Shown piece by piece: positions 1 through 8,137 of a stretch of DNA of 40,659 bases. The position numbers and the translations under genes were made by a program. Below the pieces are notes generated by a model. That model worked only from the letters and a program-made list of their open reading frames with translations. It was not told the DNA's origin and ran no database searches. Within the stretch, counting starts at the first letter, position 1. Each line of letters opens with the position of its first letter. The stretch covers positions 1-40,659 of the forward strand of contig JAPPOT010000089.1 in assembly GCA_028817855.1 (NCBI GenBank), given 5' to 3'. Origin of the DNA: Myxococcales bacterium (GTDB taxonomy: Bacteria; Myxococcota_A; Polyangia; Polyangiales; JAFGIB01).

Positions 1-60
1 CGATCGAGCGGACAAGAACGCAGGCGAAGCCGCTCCTGGGCGAACCTCGACGATGCCCTT

Positions 61-558
61 TCAGATGGCGATTGCGCGCGAGCTGCGCATGCGGCGTAGG
101 GCGACGGCCATCTCCGGTCGCCTCAGGGGGCCCTCGTAGAGCGAGAGCAGCTCCCGGTAGGCGCGCTCGTAGCCCGGGGCGCCGGGGGTGTCGTCGGCCA
201 GGCGTCTCCAGAGGAAGCGCTCCAGCGCACGGAATCGGGAGGCCTGCCGCAAGGACAGGGCCAGAAGCCCGACAGCGTCAGCGTCCTGCGGATCGAGCTT
301 TTCGGCGCGGCGAGCGTAGCTGGCGGCCAGGCTCGGGCGGCCGAGCCCCTCGAGCGCGGCGACGGCGGCCTCGCGAAGGGCGGTGGCGCGCTCCGGCTCG
401 CTCTTGCTGCGATCGCGCGAGCGGCGCTTGGCCTCTGCCAGATCCTTGCGCGCCTGTTGGCTGTGTTCGTCGCGCGGGAGCGCGAACGGGGAGAGCTTGA
501 AGAGCAGGAAGGCGACGAACAACACTCCGCCGATCACCAGCCCCAGGCCCGGTGTCAT
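61..558 (-). CDS. Membrane-anchored TPR-like protein
   Basis: This 165-residue protein has one N-terminal membrane helix (about residues 6-25) followed by a charged segment and helical TPR-like repeats (about 60-150, including the phrase AEKLDPQDADAV). The start is the ATG at 558, because its first bases overlap the stop of the upstream phosphodiesterase-like gene as ATGA; the reading frame stays open further upstream but only antisense to that gene's end. The overlap implies translational coupling and a shared mRNA. TPR repeats usually mediate protein-protein contacts, so a scaffold role at the inner membrane is an inference. No catalytic motif is visible and I do not recognise a specific family. 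Confidence 0.75.
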   Translation of the reverse strand: MTPGLGLVIGGVLFVAFLLFKLSPFALPRDEHSQQARKDLAEAKRRSRDRSKSEPERATALREAAVAALEGLGRPSLAASYARRAEKLDPQDADAVGLLALSLRQASRFRALERFLWRRLADDTPGAPGYERAYRELLSLYEGPLRRPEMAVALRRMRSSRAIAI

Positions 559-2597
559 GGCTGCCCCTGGCCAGGCCCCGACAGCAGAGGCGATCCGTCG
601 TAGTGGTCGGGCAGCCCCCGACCGAAAAAGGACACCGCGGTGGGCGCCAGATCGACGATGCCGGGGTCCGACTTGTCGATCGGCCGATTGCTCACCAGGA
701 ATCCGGCCGTCTCGCGCACGTCGCTCGCGGCGTGATCGCCGCTCCACTTCTTCGGGTTGTCCGCGAAGAGCGCCTCCGGGACGCCTCCCAGAATCGTTTC
801 CCAGCTGGTGCGGTAGTGCTCCGCGAAGGCGACCTGCAGATCGGGCGCGTCGGCCGCGCGACCGCCGGCAAAGACTTCCCCGCCGTCGTAGACCGCGTCG
901 ACCACCTTGGCCTGCTCGCGATCCACGTCGCGCAGCGCGACCAGGCCTTCGCGGATTTGCTTGATGACCGCCGGCACCTCGGTCTCCTCGACGACCCCGC
1001 GCGGCTCACGCCCCTTGCGGTTGACGTAGATCTGACCGGTCCCCATCGCGTAGGCGCGGGTGCGGTCCCAGTCCACGTCGAGAAAGAAGTCCCGCGTAGA
1101 GCCCTTGGCGTCATCCTTGAGCGCGAGCAGGCCCTGCTGCAGCAGCCACTGGTTGACGTGCAGGCCGCGGCGATAACCGTGGAAGCCGTGGTCCGAGATG
1201 ATCAGCAGTGTGTCGTTCGGCTTCAGCTTCTGCGACGCAAGCGCGATGGTCTCGTCCATCCGCCGGTACTCGTGCTCGATCGCGTCGCCGTGCTCCGCGG
1301 CCAGCTCAGCGTCGTAGCTGGGATGCCCCTCGTCGATCAGCCGATAGAACATGTGTGCGACGCGATCGGTCGATGTGGAGACCCAGATCAGGAGCTCCCA
1401 GTCGTCCTTCGACAGCCGCTCCATCAGCATCGCCCGGCGCTGGGTCTCGATCGCGTCCATGTCCGCGCGGAACTGGCCCTCGTCGATCACCTCGGCGTTC
1501 AGAGCGCTGGTATCGTGATCCCACCCCACGGTCTTGTAGAATCCGCCCAGCTCGTCCGCCAGCTGAGCGGCGAGCTTGTTCGGGTAAGTGAAGGGCGAGT
1601 ACGGCGCCTTCGGGTGCATGCTCATGGGGGTGACGAAGAGGCGGGTGTTGTCCCCCGCCTCGAGCGCGAGCATGCGCGCGATTCCGCGTACCGTGCTGCC
1701 CTCCGCGGCGAACTCGAGCTCCACCCAGTCGCTCCACTCTCCGATCTTGAGCGCCGTCTTGGCCCCCGCGATCTCCACGCTCATGGATCCCGCAGGCTCA
1801 CCCTTGATGATCGTGATGGGCAGCTTCATGCGAGCGCCCTTGCCGCCGGGCACAGATGGGCCCTCGAGCTCAACCTGGCCTCGGTTGTCCTGCAGCTCGA
1901 GGCGCACCATGACGCCTCCTCCTGGCGGGCGCTTCACCTGGGCCTCGGTCACGTCCGTGCCGATATACGTGAAGGTGCTGTTGGTCTCGCGCAGGTCGGG
2001 CACACCGAGGCCGCTGAGCATCCGGCCGTCGCGCATCGGATCGGGCGGAAAGCTGTAGGGCACGTTGAGCGCCGCCACGCGCACCCCATCGTTGCCGAGC
2101 AACTGCCAAAAGGGCTGCCCGGTGCGCAGGTTCCGCGCGACCGGGGGACCGTCCTCGCGCACCTCGAAGGACGTCGTCGCTACGGTGGGCAGCACCGGCA
2201 GCGCGCCTGGCGCGAGCTTGCGCCCGATGAAGTCGAAGATGCCGTGGTCTCCGGGATCGGTACCCGTGGCAAAGGTGGTCCAGGCAACCGGCGACTGGGG
2301 CGGGTTCGTGGAACGCAGGCGGTGGTAGGCCTTGCCACCGTGCGCCTTCACGAGCTTCGCAAGCGTGGGCAGCTTGCCCTCCGCGGCATAGCGATCGACC
2401 CAGTCCGGGTCCACCCCGTCGAATCCCAGGATCACCAGCCGACCCGCCGCTGCCGTCGTAGCCGGCCCCGCGGTCGGCGCCTCGTCGCTGGGACCGCCGC
2501 CCGTAGCGGGCTTCGCGTCACCGCCGCACTTGCCACAGCCGAGGGCGAGCACGCAGACACCAGCCAGTAGAAGAACGCGTTTGATCTGCCTCTCCAT
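555..2597 (-). CDS. Alkaline phosphatase superfamily (type I phosphodiesterase/pyrophosphatase-like) lipoprotein
   Basis: This 680-residue protein starts with a lipoprotein signal peptide (VLALGC, Cys21). The mature part shows the alkaline-phosphatase-superfamily pattern of metallo-phosphodiesterases. VILGFDGVDPDW around residue 60 supplies the first metal-binding Asp, SPVAWTTFATG (102-112) contains the likely Thr nucleophile, and IISDHGFHGY near 467 supplies the late Asp/His metal ligands. DPGDHGIFDF after the nucleophile is typical of the subfamily often annotated as predicted AP-superfamily hydrolase or nucleotide pyrophosphatase. It probably acts at the cell envelope; its substrate (nucleotide, phospholipid head group or phosphonate ester) cannot be told from sequence. 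It is the first gene of a two-gene unit with the TPR protein that overlaps its stop codon. Confidence 0.85.
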   Translation of the reverse strand: MERQIKRVLLLAGVCVLALGCGKCGGDAKPATGGGPSDEAPTAGPATTAAAGRLVILGFDGVDPDWVDRYAAEGKLPTLAKLVKAHGGKAYHRLRSTNPPQSPVAWTTFATGTDPGDHGIFDFIGRKLAPGALPVLPTVATTSFEVREDGPPVARNLRTGQPFWQLLGNDGVRVAALNVPYSFPPDPMRDGRMLSGLGVPDLRETNSTFTYIGTDVTEAQVKRPPGGGVMVRLELQDNRGQVELEGPSVPGGKGARMKLPITIIKGEPAGSMSVEIAGAKTALKIGEWSDWVELEFAAEGSTVRGIARMLALEAGDNTRLFVTPMSMHPKAPYSPFTYPNKLAAQLADELGGFYKTVGWDHDTSALNAEVIDEGQFRADMDAIETQRRAMLMERLSKDDWELLIWVSTSTDRVAHMFYRLIDEGHPSYDAELAAEHGDAIEHEYRRMDETIALASQKLKPNDTLLIISDHGFHGYRRGLHVNQWLLQQGLLALKDDAKGSTRDFFLDVDWDRTRAYAMGTGQIYVNRKGREPRGVVEETEVPAVIKQIREGLVALRDVDREQAKVVDAVYDGGEVFAGGRAADAPDLQVAFAEHYRTSWETILGGVPEALFADNPKKWSGDHAASDVRETAGFLVSNRPIDKSDPGIVDLAPTAVSFFGRGLPDHYDGSPLLSGPGQGQP

Positions 2598-2613
2598 CGG
2601 CAGTCGGAAAGTA

Positions 2614-2689
2614 CGGCGCCCAAGCCCCCTCGGTCAAACCGCGGCGACGCCCGCGGCCACAGCGAAGAGGGCTTTTTTGTGCCGCCGTT
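2614..2689. repeat. Imperfect palindrome with T-run between divergent genes
   Basis: Paired blocks read ACGGCG (2614-2619) with CGCCGT (2684-2689), AAGCCC (2623-2628) with GGGCTT (2670-2675), and CCGCGG (2640-2645) with CCGCGG (2652-2657). Their midpoints fall at 2648-2652. A run of six T follows GGGC on the plus strand, giving the look of an intrinsic terminator or attenuator. However, the spacer separates two divergent genes, so no plus-strand gene ends here. It could be a leader or operator for the lipoprotein gene at 2708, or a decayed element of the palindrome class seen elsewhere in the window. Confidence 0.5.
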
Positions 2690-2707
2690 CCTGCCTATGG
2701 TTCGCGC

Positions 2708-3238
2708 ATGGCATGCGTGAGATCCGCCGGCGTGGCGACCCTGCTTCCGAGCCTGGCGATCGCGATCGCCGCGTGCAGCTCCGGCACCTCCTCGCGCGCC
2801 GCAAGTGAGCTCAGGGAGGACGAGCCCTCCCAGACCGAGACCGAGGCGCCGCCGATTCCCGAGCCGCCGCCAGGCTCGCCGCCGGCGCAGGTCTTGGAGT
2901 ACAAGGCCTACAAATTCGCCCCCGGCCTGATCGCCGACGATCCTCCCGTCACTGGCAAGCTCGAGGAAGGCGGCCGACAAGACTACTTGATGGTGCTCAA
3001 GGGGGCCTTCTGCTACCGCATCCTGGGCGTAGGCGCCGAGAGCGTGGAGGACATGGACCTCTTCCTCTACGATCCAAATGGCGTCCAGACCCACCAGGAT
3101 CCCGCCCAGGACCGCTTCCCCCTGCTCGGCAAGCAGGCCGACATCTGCCCGCCGGCGGCCGGCCAGTACCGCGTGCAGGTCCACATGTACAAGGGCGGTG
3201 GCGACTACGCCGTCCGTGCCTACCGCACTCCCATGTGA
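2708..3238 (+). CDS. Small secreted lipoprotein of unknown function
   Basis: This 176-residue protein has a lipoprotein signal (AIAIAAC followed by SSGTSS), then a Pro/Glu-rich linker (about 35-58) and a compact C-terminal domain. The phrase MDLFLYDPNGV and the closing AGQYRVQVHMYKGGGDY resemble the beta-sandwich pre-peptidase C-terminal (PPC) fold that binds or shields surfaces, but this is a resemblance only. Two Cys (in FCYRI and ICPP) could form a disulfide. It is divergent from the phosphodiesterase-like gene and convergent with sppA, 12 bp from its stop. The ATG at 2708 was chosen because it places the hydrophobic signal correctly. Confidence 0.75.
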   Translation: MACVRSAGVATLLPSLAIAIAACSSGTSSRAASELREDEPSQTETEAPPIPEPPPGSPPAQVLEYKAYKFAPGLIADDPPVTGKLEEGGRQDYLMVLKGAFCYRILGVGAESVEDMDLFLYDPNGVQTHQDPAQDRFPLLGKQADICPPAAGQYRVQVHMYKGGGDYAVRAYRTPM

Positions 3239-3250
3239 CGGGCTGGACGG

Positions 3251-5752
3251 CTAGAATTCCAGATCGAACGGCATCCGCGCCAGCGCCCTGCCCTGGCCGA
3301 GCTGTTGTACCGCCGTGAGCATCCGCAGCAGCGGCCGCAGCTCCACCGGAACCTCGACCTCAGCCTCCGCACCCAGCTCGGGTGGACTCAGGTCGACCGC
3401 CACTCCGCCCAGCACGAAGTCGATCAGGCGGTTCCGGCGCACGGGCCGCACCACCACCGGCGCATCGCTCGGCAGCCCGGCGATCTGTCGCGCTCGGATC
3501 AGGGCCGACGCGAAACCGCCCAGCCGATCCACCAGCCCCAGCTGCTGCGCGCGATCGCCCGAGTAGACGCGCCCGCGCGCGACCTTGTCGACCTCCTCGA
3601 CCGTCATCCCGCGACCCTCGGCCACACGCTGCAGGAACGTCCGGTAGTAGTCGCGCAGCGCCTCGGCCAGGGCCGAGCGCTCCTCGTCGGTGAAGGGCCG
3701 GTAGAAGCTTTGGGCTCCGGCATGCTTGCCGCGCTTGAAGTGCTCGAAGTGCACGCCGACCTTGTCGGCCAGCGCCTCCACGTCGACTTTGCCGTAGAAG
3801 ATGCCGATCGAGCCCGTCAGCGTCGACGGGTCCGCCCAGACCTCGTCAGCAGCGCACGCCACGTAGTAGCCGCCGCTCGCGGCCACGGCGCCCATCGAAG
3901 CGATGACCGGCTTGCGCTGACCGGCCCGTCGCACCGCGCGCCAGATCTGATCGGAGGCCAGCACCGCGCCACCCGGCGAGTCGACGCGCAGCACGATCGC
4001 GCGGATGCGCGGATCGCGCGCCATCTGCTCGAGCTCCTTGACGATCGTGCGCCCTCCCGTCGAGTGCATGTTGAGCAACGGGATCTCGGTGCTCTCGCCA
4101 TCGATGATGTCGTTCTCCACGACAACCACCCCGATCGCAGCGCGGCTGCCCCAGCGCAGCTCCTCGCGCTTGGGCAGGGACTTGGTGCGCTTGGCGTTCC
4201 CGAAGACTTCGAGGTCGTCGGGCTCGATCGTCTGCTCATCGACCGCCCCGTCCACGAGCGAGCGTTCCACGGCGAGCCGCGCCAGGTGTGGCCCCTGGTC
4301 CATCAGCTCGGCCACGCGCTGGGACGACACCTCCAGGTCCCGCGCCAGATCGGTTAGCACCCGCCGATGTGCATCGTCGAGCAGCGCGACGGTGCGTCGC
4401 CTCGACTCCTCACTCATCTCGCTCTGGGTGAACTGCTCGGGCGCGCTCTTGTGCGGACCGATGCGAATGAAGTCGGCGCGCACCCCCACCTTGCGCAGGG
4501 TCTCGCCAAACAGCATCACGCTCGAGGCTGCGCCCATCAGACGCACGTCGCCGGCGGGGTCGATCAGGATGCGGTCCGCCGAGGCGCAGGCGTAGAACTC
4601 GGCGCCGCTGGCCGACTCCAGGTGGCACACGACCGGCTTGCCCGCGTCGCGCAGCGCCTTGATCAGCAGGCGCAGCTCCTGGGCATAGGCGAAGCCCACG
4701 CCGCTGCCGCGTGGCCGCAGCAGCACGCCACCGATGCGCGGGTCGGTGCGCGCACGATCGAGCACCAGCGCAGCGCCGAGGATCCCGCGCGAGGACAGGC
4801 CGCGCAGCTCCATCTCGAGGACCCGCACCGGCGGCGCCATGCCCGCTCGCGGGCGCCCCTCCGCACGCACGAGGGAGTACCACCCGGCGTCGTTGAAGCC
4901 GTCGCCATCCATCACCCCCGCCGCCAGGGTCGCGTGGCCCATGTTGATCGCCAGCTCCGCCACCAGCCGTAGCGCGGGGTCGTCGTCGTCCAGCTCCACC
5001 GCCTCGATCAGCCCGCTGACCATGCCGACCTGCGGAATCGCCAGCGACACACCGCCGCGCCCCGACAGCCGATCGAGTGCATCGGCGTCCGCCGCCACGG
5101 CCAGGTCCAGGGTCAGGGCCTCGGTGCCGAAGGGCCGGATGCCGAGCCCGAGGAGAAAGGACGAGCCCAGGTCGAGGCCGCCGGTGCCGAAGCCCTCGCG
5201 CGAGACGAAGAGGTCCCGGGCGACCAGGGATGCGCTCAACCGCGAGCTTGGCCGCAGCAGCATGCCCACGTCGACGGCGCCGAGCCCATCGAAGCGCGAG
5301 TTGCCGGAGGAAAAGCCGCGGGTCGTCAGCCCGAAGGAGAAGCGATCCCCGCCCAGCGCGAGCGAGAAAGCCCCCATCGCGCGGTCCACGTCGCCGCCGG
5401 TGGCCAGTGGCCGCGCTGCCCCGCCTTCGGGGCGAATGCTCTGAATCGTGGTGCCGATCGCGAGCGGGCCGAAGACCGGGGACGCAAAGTAGAGCGCATC
5501 CCCACGGGCCAGCCACGCGTCGCTCCGGTCGAGCTCGGCGTGCAGGTAGGCCAGGCTCCACGACGGCAGCATGGCGAGCGCGGCCGGGTTCTGGTCCAGG
5601 GCCAAGGCGTCGTCCAGGGCGACGATCGACGACGCCGGCGTGGCGACCGGATCGGTGGCACGGTGGAGCTGGGCGGCGCCGCTCGCGCTCCAGGCGAGGA
5701 GCAGCGACAGCACCACCAGGGCAATGCGCAGCGCGCGCATGGGCTTCCACAT
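3251..5752 (-). CDS. sppA: Signal peptide peptidase SppA (67K type) with N-terminal barrel-like domain
   Basis: This 833-residue protein is a membrane or periplasmic serine peptidase that degrades cleaved signal peptides. Residues 1-26 form a signal peptide. Residues about 35-300 are Gly- and beta-rich, with a DQNPAAL phrase typical of PorV/TraF-like outer-membrane barrels. About 300-800 is the tandem SppA 67K architecture. The expected dyad is present: Lys435 in GPHKSAPEQF (equivalent to E. coli Lys209) and Ser626 in AVAASGGYYVA (equivalent to Ser409), 191 residues apart as in the family. E. coli SppA is about 618 residues, so the extra length is the N-terminal region. The fusion suggests outer-membrane or periplasmic anchoring, which is an inference. 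The gene is alone on its strand, divergent from the TPR gene at 5842. Confidence 0.88.
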   Translation of the reverse strand: MWKPMRALRIALVVLSLLLAWSASGAAQLHRATDPVATPASSIVALDDALALDQNPAALAMLPSWSLAYLHAELDRSDAWLARGDALYFASPVFGPLAIGTTIQSIRPEGGAARPLATGGDVDRAMGAFSLALGGDRFSFGLTTRGFSSGNSRFDGLGAVDVGMLLRPSSRLSASLVARDLFVSREGFGTGGLDLGSSFLLGLGIRPFGTEALTLDLAVAADADALDRLSGRGGVSLAIPQVGMVSGLIEAVELDDDDPALRLVAELAINMGHATLAAGVMDGDGFNDAGWYSLVRAEGRPRAGMAPPVRVLEMELRGLSSRGILGAALVLDRARTDPRIGGVLLRPRGSGVGFAYAQELRLLIKALRDAGKPVVCHLESASGAEFYACASADRILIDPAGDVRLMGAASSVMLFGETLRKVGVRADFIRIGPHKSAPEQFTQSEMSEESRRRTVALLDDAHRRVLTDLARDLEVSSQRVAELMDQGPHLARLAVERSLVDGAVDEQTIEPDDLEVFGNAKRTKSLPKREELRWGSRAAIGVVVVENDIIDGESTEIPLLNMHSTGGRTIVKELEQMARDPRIRAIVLRVDSPGGAVLASDQIWRAVRRAGQRKPVIASMGAVAASGGYYVACAADEVWADPSTLTGSIGIFYGKVDVEALADKVGVHFEHFKRGKHAGAQSFYRPFTDEERSALAEALRDYYRTFLQRVAEGRGMTVEEVDKVARGRVYSGDRAQQLGLVDRLGGFASALIRARQIAGLPSDAPVVVRPVRRNRLIDFVLGGVAVDLSPPELGAEAEVEVPVELRPLLRMLTAVQQLGQGRALARMPFDLEF

Positions 5753-5841
5753 AGCACCTGGACGTGGGCACAGGCGAGGGCTTTTCCCAGCCGGCGCTCT
5801 GCATTTGGTCCCGGTCTTTGCCTGAGGTTAGCCTGCGACCG

Positions 5842-6543
5842 ATGGACGCGCGCACGCAGTCCTGCCCCCCGTGGCTCGTGGCGACCCTGCTCGCCCTCCT
5901 GGCCGCGCTCCTGTGGCCGACGACGACCCTGGGCCAGGCGCGCCGCGGCAAGGCACCGCCGGAGGCGCTCGAGCACTACGAACGCAGCCGCGAGCTCTTT
6001 ACCGAGGGCGAATACGAGGACGCGGTCGACGAGCTGGAAGCTGCCCTGGAGCTCGATCCCGGCTCCCCCAACCTGCTCTACAACGCCGCCTACGCGAGCG
6101 AGCTGTCCGGGGACCTGGAGCAGGCGCTCGAGTATTACGCGCAGTATGAGCAATCTCTGGGGAAGCACGAGCGCCGCGAGCGGCGCAAGACGCGCAAGAC
6201 GATGGAGCGGCTGCGCGCCCGCGTGGACGTGCAGGACGGTCGGTCGGGTCGCGACGATGGGCTCTTCTGGGTCGTGCTCGGCGGCGGCGTCGGGCTGCTC
6301 AGCGCGGGGGCCGTCACCGGCGGGCTCGCGACCGAGGAGCAGGGCGAGGCGCGCGACGGCCTGACGACCGCGACTCAGGTCCTGCTGATCTCCGGCTCCG
6401 GCGCGGTGGCGGGCGCCGCCCTGCTCTATCTGCTGCGTCCCGCCAACGACCCGACCGACGCCCAGGCGCCGCTCGCTCCGCCCCCCGTCAGTGCGGGGAG
6501 CGACGGCCGCAGTCTTGTGCTGACCGTACGCGGTCACTTCTAG
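5842..6543 (+). CDS. TPR-containing membrane protein
   Basis: This 233-residue protein begins with a signal or anchor helix (about 12-32, ending LGQARRGKAPP). TPR repeats follow at about 35-110, with phrases YERSRELFTEGEYEDAVDE and YAQYEQSLGKHERRER, the second leading into a strongly basic stretch. Two further hydrophobic helices (VVLGGGVGLLSAGAV, LLISGSGAVAGAALLYLL) sit before a Pro-rich tail. This layout of TPR followed by two helices and a short tail is common among uncharacterised myxobacterial proteins. The ATG at 5842 is preferred over an upstream in-frame codon at 5764 because it puts the signal helix near the N-terminus. No enzymatic motif is seen. Confidence 0.75.
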   Translation: MDARTQSCPPWLVATLLALLAALLWPTTTLGQARRGKAPPEALEHYERSRELFTEGEYEDAVDELEAALELDPGSPNLLYNAAYASELSGDLEQALEYYAQYEQSLGKHERRERRKTRKTMERLRARVDVQDGRSGRDDGLFWVVLGGGVGLLSAGAVTGGLATEEQGEARDGLTTATQVLLISGSGAVAGAALLYLLRPANDPTDAQAPLAPPPVSAGSDGRSLVLTVRGHF

Positions 6544-6669
6544 GCGCCCGCGGCGATCGCGCGTGTCACACAGGGCAAGTCTCGGTTTTGACACGGCTTT
6601 GTGCCGTCACCCTGGGACCCTGCGACCACCGCTGGCGGGTGCTACGCTTCGCTCGCCGCAGGCCAGGGG

Positions 6670-8136
6670 ATGGACCCGGTGAAAGCGGAAGGTGCAACCA
6701 TCGCAGCGCAGGACCCACTGATCGGCACGACGCTGGCCGGGCGGTACGAGATCGCCGAGCGGCTCGGTGCCGGTGCGATGGGGGCGGTCTACCGCGCGCG
6801 CCAGCTCGACCTGGGGCGCGATGTGGCGCTCAAAGCCGTGCGTTCGACCGAGACCGTGGGCGCCGACGTGAGCGCCCGCTTCGCACGCGAGGCGCGCGCC
6901 ATGAGCGCCCTGACTCACCCCAACACCGTGCGCGTCTACGACTTTGGCACGACCGAGGAGGGGACGCTCTTCCTGGCCATGGAGCTGCTGGAGGGGGAGC
7001 CGATCGGGGACCGGCTGGCCGCCGGCAAGCGGCCCACCCCGCTCGAGGCGGTGCGCTGGACCCGCCAGCTGCTCGCATCGCTCGGCGAGGCCCACGACAA
7101 GGGGATCATCCACCGCGACATCAAGCCCGACAATCTCTTCCTGGCGGACGTCCCGGCCGCCGAGCAGACGGGCGGCAAGACCGAGCCCCGCATCAAGGTG
7201 CTCGACTTCGGGATCGCCAAGTCGATCACCGGCGAGCTCAACATCGATCAGTTCGAGACCCAGGACGGGACGGTCTTCGGCACACCGCGCTACATGTCGC
7301 CGGAGCAGTGCCAGGGCAAGCAGCTCGATCAGCGCAGCGACCTCTACGCGGTTGGCATCGTGCTCCACGAGTTGCTGGCGGGAGCGCCGCCCTTCGTCGA
7401 CAAGGACGCGGTCGTCGTGATGGCCCAGCACATTCGGGAGACGCCGCAGGCGCTCACGCATGCTGGCGATGGCACACCGCTGCCCGCGCGCCTTCAAGCC
7501 GGCATCGCCCGCGCCCTCGCCAAGTCCCCGAGCGCCCGTTTCCAGAGCGCGGAGGAGATGGACGCGGTGTGCGAACAGTGCCTGCACGAGATGGAGGTCC
7601 TGGCGCGGATCCCCGAGCGCGGCCGTGGACTGGCCGCGCGCGCCTTCGCGCTGCCGGCTGCCGTCCGCATCTCCGCCGTGGCCGCTGCCGCGCTGCTGGT
7701 CGTGGCCATCGCGAGCGCCTTCTTTCGAGGGGAGGCGCCCGAGCGCGCGGACGCCCCGGCCCAGGCCGCCGTGCCCGCGCCCGCTCCGGCGCCCATCGAG
7801 GAGCGGCCGCAGCTGGCCTCCGTGACGCTCCAGACCGATCCATCCGGCGCCGAGGTCGTGCACGAAGGGCGCGTGGTCGGGACCACGCCGATCTCGGTCG
7901 ACGTGGATGAGGGGCGCAGCGTCAGGGTCGAGCTGCGGATGGAAGGCTTCGAGGAGCAGACCTTGGACCTGACAGCCGACACGCCGGCGCGCACGGTCAC
8001 ATTGGAGAAAGTGCCGCCGTGGGAGGCGGCCGAGCCCACCGAACCGGTCTTCGAGGGCACGGTCGAGGGCGAAGCGGAGGATCCGAAGCCGCGACCCAAG
8101 CGCAAGCGAAGGCGCTCACCCTACCAGAAGTTCTGA
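6670..8136 (+). CDS. Hanks-type Ser/Thr protein kinase with membrane helix and PEGA-like tail (kinase 1)
   Basis: This protein of about 488 residues is a complete eukaryotic-like kinase. It has a glycine loop (GAGAMGAVY), VALKAVR with the ATP-binding Lys, IIHRDIKPDN catalytic loop, LDFGIAK metal site, and GTPRYMSPEQ activation/P+1 segment. After a short linker come one membrane helix (VAAAALLVVAIASAFF) and an external region whose SVTLQTDPSGAEVVHEG repeat is PEGA-like, then a basic C-terminus. The kinase domain is therefore cytoplasmic and the tail extracytoplasmic. The ATG at 6670 directly abuts AGGGG; GTG at 6679, nine bases beyond that motif, may be the true start, and a GTG at 6601 is less likely. 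mutS2 begins 1 bp after its stop, so the two are probably cotranscribed. Confidence 0.9.
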   Translation: MDPVKAEGATIAAQDPLIGTTLAGRYEIAERLGAGAMGAVYRARQLDLGRDVALKAVRSTETVGADVSARFAREARAMSALTHPNTVRVYDFGTTEEGTLFLAMELLEGEPIGDRLAAGKRPTPLEAVRWTRQLLASLGEAHDKGIIHRDIKPDNLFLADVPAAEQTGGKTEPRIKVLDFGIAKSITGELNIDQFETQDGTVFGTPRYMSPEQCQGKQLDQRSDLYAVGIVLHELLAGAPPFVDKDAVVVMAQHIRETPQALTHAGDGTPLPARLQAGIARALAKSPSARFQSAEEMDAVCEQCLHEMEVLARIPERGRGLAARAFALPAAVRISAVAAAALLVVAIASAFFRGEAPERADAPAQAAVPAPAPAPIEERPQLASVTLQTDPSGAEVVHEGRVVGTTPISVDVDEGRSVRVELRMEGFEEQTLDLTADTPARTVTLEKVPPWEAAEPTEPVFEGTVEGEAEDPKPRPKRKRRRSPYQKF

Positions 8137-8137
8137 C

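Noticed and set aside
1..60. Possible gene in the first 60 bases
   Set aside because: Too short to judge; no start, ribosome site or motif can be assigned.
552..2570. Long plus-strand open frame of 672 residues
   Set aside because: It is antisense to the complete phosphodiesterase-like gene, has Val/Arg-rich composition of GC-rich shadow frames, and shows no recognisable domain.
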